DNA from: Desulfobacterales bacterium | Lineage (GTDB): Bacteria > Desulfobacterota > Desulfobacteria > Desulfobacterales > SpSt-501 | DNA: 45,093 nt | Direction: 5' to 3' | Assembly (NCBI GenBank): GCA_030834695.1 | Contig: JAUQXK010000138.1 | Span: 1 to 45,093, forward strand | Shown: positions 41,816 to 45,093 of the stretch, in pieces | Numbering within the stretch: the first letter of the stretch is position 1 | How the letters are laid out: each line of letters opens with the position of its first letter | Made by a program: the position numbers and the translations under genes | The notes under the pieces: generated by a model | The model's database searches: none | Told to the model about the DNA's origin: nothing | The model's input: only the letters and a program-made list of their open reading frames with translations

Positions 41816-42841
41816 CTATTGGAATTTCTTCAGCTCTTCCAGGCAGAACTTGACAGCCTCGTCCCCCGGAAGGTTCTTGGTCTTCATATTGGCCACGTAT
41901 TCGTCAAGGATGGGCCGGACCAGCTTAGCCCATTTCTCGTCTTCCTCCTTGGACAGGGCGATCACCTGGTTGCCCTTGGACAAAGTGAATTCCTTGCCTT
42001 CCTTGTCGATATCGTCCCAGCCTTTGCCGGTCTTTTCGATCCATTCCAGGTTGACGGCTTCGACGACCTTCTGGACATCCGGAGGCAGGGATTTCCACTT
42101 GTCCTTGTTCATGACGACGAAGAAGCCGGTGGAGTAGGCGGAGCCGAAGTTCTCCGTGGTGGATTTGATGACCTCGCCGAGCTTCCAGCCTTTCAGGGAC
42201 TCGATCGGGTTCACCCCGCCTTCGGCCACGCCTTTTTGAAGCGCATCATAGCGTTCGGGCATGGGCATGGCCACTGGAATTGCGCCTAAAGCGCCCACCA
42301 CCTTTGCGGAGAGGCCGTGACAGACGATCTTCATGCCCTTCAGGTCGTCGAGGTTGCTGACCGGCTTCTTGGTGTGCAGGATGCCTGGGCCGTGGGCGTG
42401 GAAATACATGACCTGGACGTCGTTGAACTCCTGGGGTTTGAACTTCTGGTAATACGCATTGATGAGCTTGGTGGCCGCCAGGCCGTTCTTGTACCCGAGC
42501 GGCAGGTCGATGACCTCGGACAGCGGGAACCGGCCGCGGGTATAGCCGAGCACGGACATGCCGATATCGGAGATGCCCTTCACGACGCCATCGTAGCACT
42601 TGTCGGCCGGCGTCAGCGTGCCGCCTGGGAACATGGTGATCTTGAGGGCGCCGTTGGTGCGCTTCTCAATTTCCTGGGCCCATTCGGTGGCCAGCACCGT
42701 GTTCTTGTGCGGCGCCGGGAAGAATATGGAATAATTGAGCTTGACGGGGTCCGCCGCCGGAGCCGGCCCGGGCGTTGCGAAAAGCAGAAATGCGATGAAC
42801 GCTGCCGCCAGAATCGAAAAAACGACTTGCCTTTTTCTCAT
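41816..42841 (-). CDS. dctP: TRAP transporter substrate-binding protein DctP
   Basis: A 341-aa periplasmic binding protein. A signal peptide ends near PGPAPA-ADP (about residue 29). The conserved DctP elements are GGTLTPADKCYDGVVKGISDIG and the specificity segment with AVAMPMPERYDALQKG, GVAEGGVNP. Arg in the DctP family clamps a carboxylate; here a candidate lies in that region. GAGGAGGGAACG precedes ATG 42841. First gene of the dctP-dctQ-dctM operon. The ligand is probably an organic acid but is not identifiable. Confidence 0.92.
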   Translation of the reverse strand: MRKRQVVFSILAAAFIAFLLFATPGPAPAADPVKLNYSIFFPAPHKNTVLATEWAQEIEKRTNGALKITMFPGGTLTPADKCYDGVVKGISDIGMSVLGYTRGRFPLSEVIDLPLGYKNGLAATKLINAYYQKFKPQEFNDVQVMYFHAHGPGILHTKKPVSNLDDLKGMKIVCHGLSAKVVGALGAIPVAMPMPERYDALQKGVAEGGVNPIESLKGWKLGEVIKSTTENFGSAYSTGFFVVMNKDKWKSLPPDVQKVVEAVNLEWIEKTGKGWDDIDKEGKEFTLSKGNQVIALSKEEDEKWAKLVRPILDEYVANMKTKNLPGDEAVKFCLEELKKFQ

Positions 42842-42918
42842 CGTTCCCTCCTCTGCGTGGTGTCGGGTTGGGGTGTGATAGCGTCTGCTGACGTCCATTC
42901 ATAATTTGCGAGCTTGTT

Positions 42919-42947
42919 AATTAATTCAACAGCAATGCTTGTGTCAA
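42919..42947 (-). promoter_or_regulatory. Candidate promoter of the TRAP operon
   Basis: Minus-strand TTGACA (42942-42947) with TTAATT 17 bp downstream, inside an AT-rich stretch about 80 bp before dctP. The -10 match is poor. The rest of the 42842-43101 gap holds nothing else I can support. Confidence 0.35.
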
Positions 42948-43101
42948 TTAAAATTGTGATTGCATTGTAGCTACTGTGGTGAGGCTGTCTTTAGGCGGGA
43001 TCGTCAACCTGCCGTGGAAACAACTGCGGCTGAACGCCCATTTACCCAGAGCGCATCTCCTATGCCGGGCTGGATCGCGCGGGGCGCCATGCCCCTCCCT
43101 C

Positions 43102-43872
43102 TCACCCGATACGGAAACAGCGCATGCTGATGTTGGCGTATTGAAAGCCTTCGTAAAAGAACTCGGCGAATTCCCCAGGCTGTTGCAGGCTGATGCTGTA
43201 AAGCAGCGGCAGGTAATGGTCGCTCGTCGGCACGGCTGCCTCAGCAAACTCCAGCCGGCCGTATTCGATCAGGTCCTGGTGGCGGCTCGTCAGGACGAGG
43301 TCCTTGACGGTCTCGTCGAAGGCCCTGGCCCAATCCTCCGTGGGAGCGTTTACGTCCTCCCAGTCGATTCGTCGAAGGTTGTGTACGATGTTGCCGCTGC
43401 CGACGATCATGACGCCCTCCGACCGCAAGGGCAGCAGCCGGCGGGCCAGATCGTAGTGAAATCGCGGCGGCTGCGCCACATCGATACTTATTTGAAAAAC
43501 AGGTATGTCAGCCGTCGGGAACAGGTGCAGCAAAACCGTCCAGGCGCCGTGGTCCAGGCCCCGCCGGCGATCGACCCGAACGGCTGGAGCCGTTACGAGA
43601 TCGGCGACACGGTCTGCCTGTCGGGGGGCTCCCGGCGCAGAATAGGTGATGCGGAGGAGATCGGGGTGAAAGGGTCCGAAGTCATAGATCGTTTCGGGCC
43701 GTTCCGCGGCAGACACGGCAACGTCGTTGCGGCTGAGCCAGTGCGCCGACACGACGAGGATGGCATCGGGCCGCGGCAGGTCCGCCGCGGCCTGGTTCAG
43801 CGCTGTTGTGAATTCGTTGCGCTGGATGGCGTTCAGCGGGTGGCCGTGACCGATGAAGAGGACCGGCATCAT
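43102..43872 (-). CDS. ygiD: Class III extradiol ring-cleavage dioxygenase, YgiD/DODA family
   Basis: A 256-aa protein closely patterned on E. coli YgiD. FIGHGHPLNAI and VSAHWLSRND give two metal-site histidines, DHGAWTVLLHLFP and SGNIVHNLRR the remaining catalytic His residues, and TSDHYLPLLY the last. The family cleaves catechol-type rings such as DOPA with O2, or acts in other roles. ATG 43872 is chosen because AGGAG lies 11 bp upstream; ATG 43881 is an alternative. It follows the epimerase gene by 14 bp. An O2-using enzyme is notable in an otherwise anaerobic gene set. Confidence 0.88.
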   Translation of the reverse strand: MMPVLFIGHGHPLNAIQRNEFTTALNQAAADLPRPDAILVVSAHWLSRNDVAVSAAERPETIYDFGPFHPDLLRITYSAPGAPRQADRVADLVTAPAVRVDRRRGLDHGAWTVLLHLFPTADIPVFQISIDVAQPPRFHYDLARRLLPLRSEGVMIVGSGNIVHNLRRIDWEDVNAPTEDWARAFDETVKDLVLTSRHQDLIEYGRLEFAEAAVPTSDHYLPLLYSISLQQPGEFAEFFYEGFQYANISMRCFRIG

Positions 43873-43886
43873 GGCAGGCATCGCTC

Positions 43887-44975
43887 CTACGGTTCGAACT
43901 GATAGTTCCCCTCGTTGCGCCGAACGTTCCGGGCTTTCCAATACCGACGGTGGTTTTGGAAGTTGGCCATCAGCACCGGCAGCCGGTTCAAAATGCAGTA
44001 TTCATCCCTCGGCCTCCAGTCCAGTTTTTGCCGCGTGCGACTGGTGTCGACGCGTAAGGGCCGGTCGGCATAGGTCAGCATCCAAGGCTGCTCATAGGTT
44101 TGGCGAAAGAGCAGGCCGTTGGCGACAAGCTTCAGGAAAAGAAACAGGGCGGCCAGCAAAGGAGGCACGTGGATGGGTCGGCCGGAGGCGCGTTGCCCGC
44201 CCAGCCGGCGGATCGGCGGGAACAGGTTTTCATGGCAGGTGCAACCGTCTTCGGAGGCGAACAGAACCTCGTGGCGGCCCATGGTGTGATCTTTCTCGAT
44301 GACGCGCCGGACGAAGCGCACCAACTCGTCGCGGTGAATGTAGGGGAAGCCGGTTTGGCCGCGGCCGGGGACACAGCGCCCGATGGGTCCCCGGCGGCTC
44401 CACAGGCGGATCAGGCTGTAGAGCGGAGGCAGCTCGCACCAGTCGCTGAAGACCCCGCCGATCCGCATCACCACGGCCGGCAGCTCGTCGAGCCGCTGCG
44501 CACACAGCCGCTCGCCGGCGGCCTTGCTCCGGCAGTACGGGAAATCCGCCATGTCGCCGGCGATCTCGGTCAGAGCCTCGCCCGGCGGCGGGGGCAGGAG
44601 AGCAGCGATGCTCGCGGCGAAGATGATCCGGCCGGCCCCCGTGCGGCAAGCGGCATCGATGACGTGACGGGTGCCCTGGATGTTGTGGAGATCGTACTCC
44701 CGGCGCCAGCCGCGGCCGTAATGGTAATAGACCGCGAAGTGGATGACGAAATCGATTCCTCCGCAGGAGTGAGCGATGCGCTGGAACGCATTCGAAACGG
44801 CTTCGGCACTGGAGATGTCAACGCCCTCCCAGGCAGCCCGCGGCGCGGCCTGCCGGAGGGCAGGGGAGGGCGGCCTCCGGTCGATCCCCACGATGCGGTG
44901 GTCGCGATCCAGGTCCGCACAGAGAGCGGAACCCAAATAACCGGAAGATCCCGTTATGACGACGGTTCGATCCAT
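43887..44975 (-). CDS. NAD-dependent epimerase/dehydratase (extended SDR)
   Basis: A 362-aa extended SDR. ITGSSGYLGSALCADL is the NAD-binding Rossmann loop, VIHFAVYYHYG follows, and YCRSKAAGE gives the catalytic Tyr/Lys. The C-terminal part has a hydrophobic segment (PPLLAALFLFLKLVANGLLF) like sterol-dehydrogenase-type SDRs, so membrane association is possible. It is likely co-transcribed with the YgiD-like gene. Substrate unknown. The 118 bp upstream to the window end show no recognisable feature. Confidence 0.8.
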   Translation of the reverse strand: MDRTVVITGSSGYLGSALCADLDRDHRIVGIDRRPPSPALRQAAPRAAWEGVDISSAEAVSNAFQRIAHSCGGIDFVIHFAVYYHYGRGWRREYDLHNIQGTRHVIDAACRTGAGRIIFAASIAALLPPPPGEALTEIAGDMADFPYCRSKAAGERLCAQRLDELPAVVMRIGGVFSDWCELPPLYSLIRLWSRRGPIGRCVPGRGQTGFPYIHRDELVRFVRRVIEKDHTMGRHEVLFASEDGCTCHENLFPPIRRLGGQRASGRPIHVPPLLAALFLFLKLVANGLLFRQTYEQPWMLTYADRPLRVDTSRTRQKLDWRPRDEYCILNRLPVLMANFQNHRRYWKARNVRRNEGNYQFEP

Positions 44976-45093
44976 GGGGCCGTGATGAAGCAGATGGTAG
45001 ATGCTATAGCTGCCTTAGAGATTGAGTGCTAGCAATCCAAACTGCAGAGCCAAGTTGCAAAGGGTCCAACTCAATAAATTCAACAAGCAAAGT

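Overview
The window is GC-rich, densely coded DNA from what looks like a strictly anaerobic, Gram-negative, diderm bacterium, most probably a Desulfobacterota (deltaproteobacterial) sulfate reducer or syntroph. The reasons are a tungsten-type aldehyde:ferredoxin oxidoreductase, a pyrophosphate-dependent phosphofructokinase, [FeFe]-hydrogenase-like iron-sulfur proteins, a siroheme-decarboxylase-like protein, a PaaK-type CoA ligase, a TRAP transporter, and LptF/LptG plus an LpxL-type acyltransferase for outer-membrane lipid. The taxon is inferred; no marker gene in the window fixes it.

Layout. 1-244: 5' end of a NeuB-type sialic/pseudaminic acid synthase. 349-6526 (minus): a five-gene lipid cluster (acyl-AMP ligase, SDR/epimerase, ACP, alpha-oxoamine synthase, MsbA-like ABC exporter) that resembles bacterial ceramide/sphingolipid loci. 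6963-10970: a nucleotidyltransferase, LptF, LptG and a convergent lipid A acyltransferase. 11278-13380: PPi-dependent phosphofructokinase. 13575-15343: a small membrane protein and a membrane-bound PAS/HD-GYP protein. 15363-19078 (minus): AOR with an unknown partner gene, and SerC. 19340-21482: HisD and an AT-richer GNAT protein. 21545-25438 (minus): thioesterase, leucyl aminopeptidase, B12-type radical SAM protein and a siroheme-decarboxylase-like protein.

25496-32264 (minus) holds the most striking system. MtnA sits downstream of an eight-gene redox/signalling module with two copies each of DRTGG-domain proteins, GHKL-type ATP-binding proteins and hydrogenase-like iron-sulfur proteins, plus one PHP phosphoesterase and one thioredoxin-like [2Fe-2S] protein. 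Several start/stop codons overlap as ATGA. A near-consensus sigma-70 promoter flanked by a 17-bp palindrome lies upstream. The hydrogenase-like proteins keep four cysteines that could hold a [4Fe-4S] subcluster but have lost residues expected of an active H-cluster pocket. No catalytic hydrogenase subunit follows, so a sensory or regulatory role is more likely than H2 turnover.

32617-35615 (plus): Lrp regulator, diaminopimelate-decarboxylase-like enzyme and MFS transporter in one tight operon. 35666-37435 (minus): lipoprotein, NAD kinase and YajD-like HNH protein. 37578-39729 (plus): PaaK-like ligase, a 77-aa coupled protein and a single-domain response regulator. 39724-39957: two terminators around an interspersed inverted repeat. 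39957-42841 (minus): DctM, DctQ and DctP of a TRAP transporter. 43102-44975 (minus): YgiD-like extradiol dioxygenase and an NAD-dependent epimerase. No rRNA, tRNA, CRISPR array, transposase or phage gene was seen.
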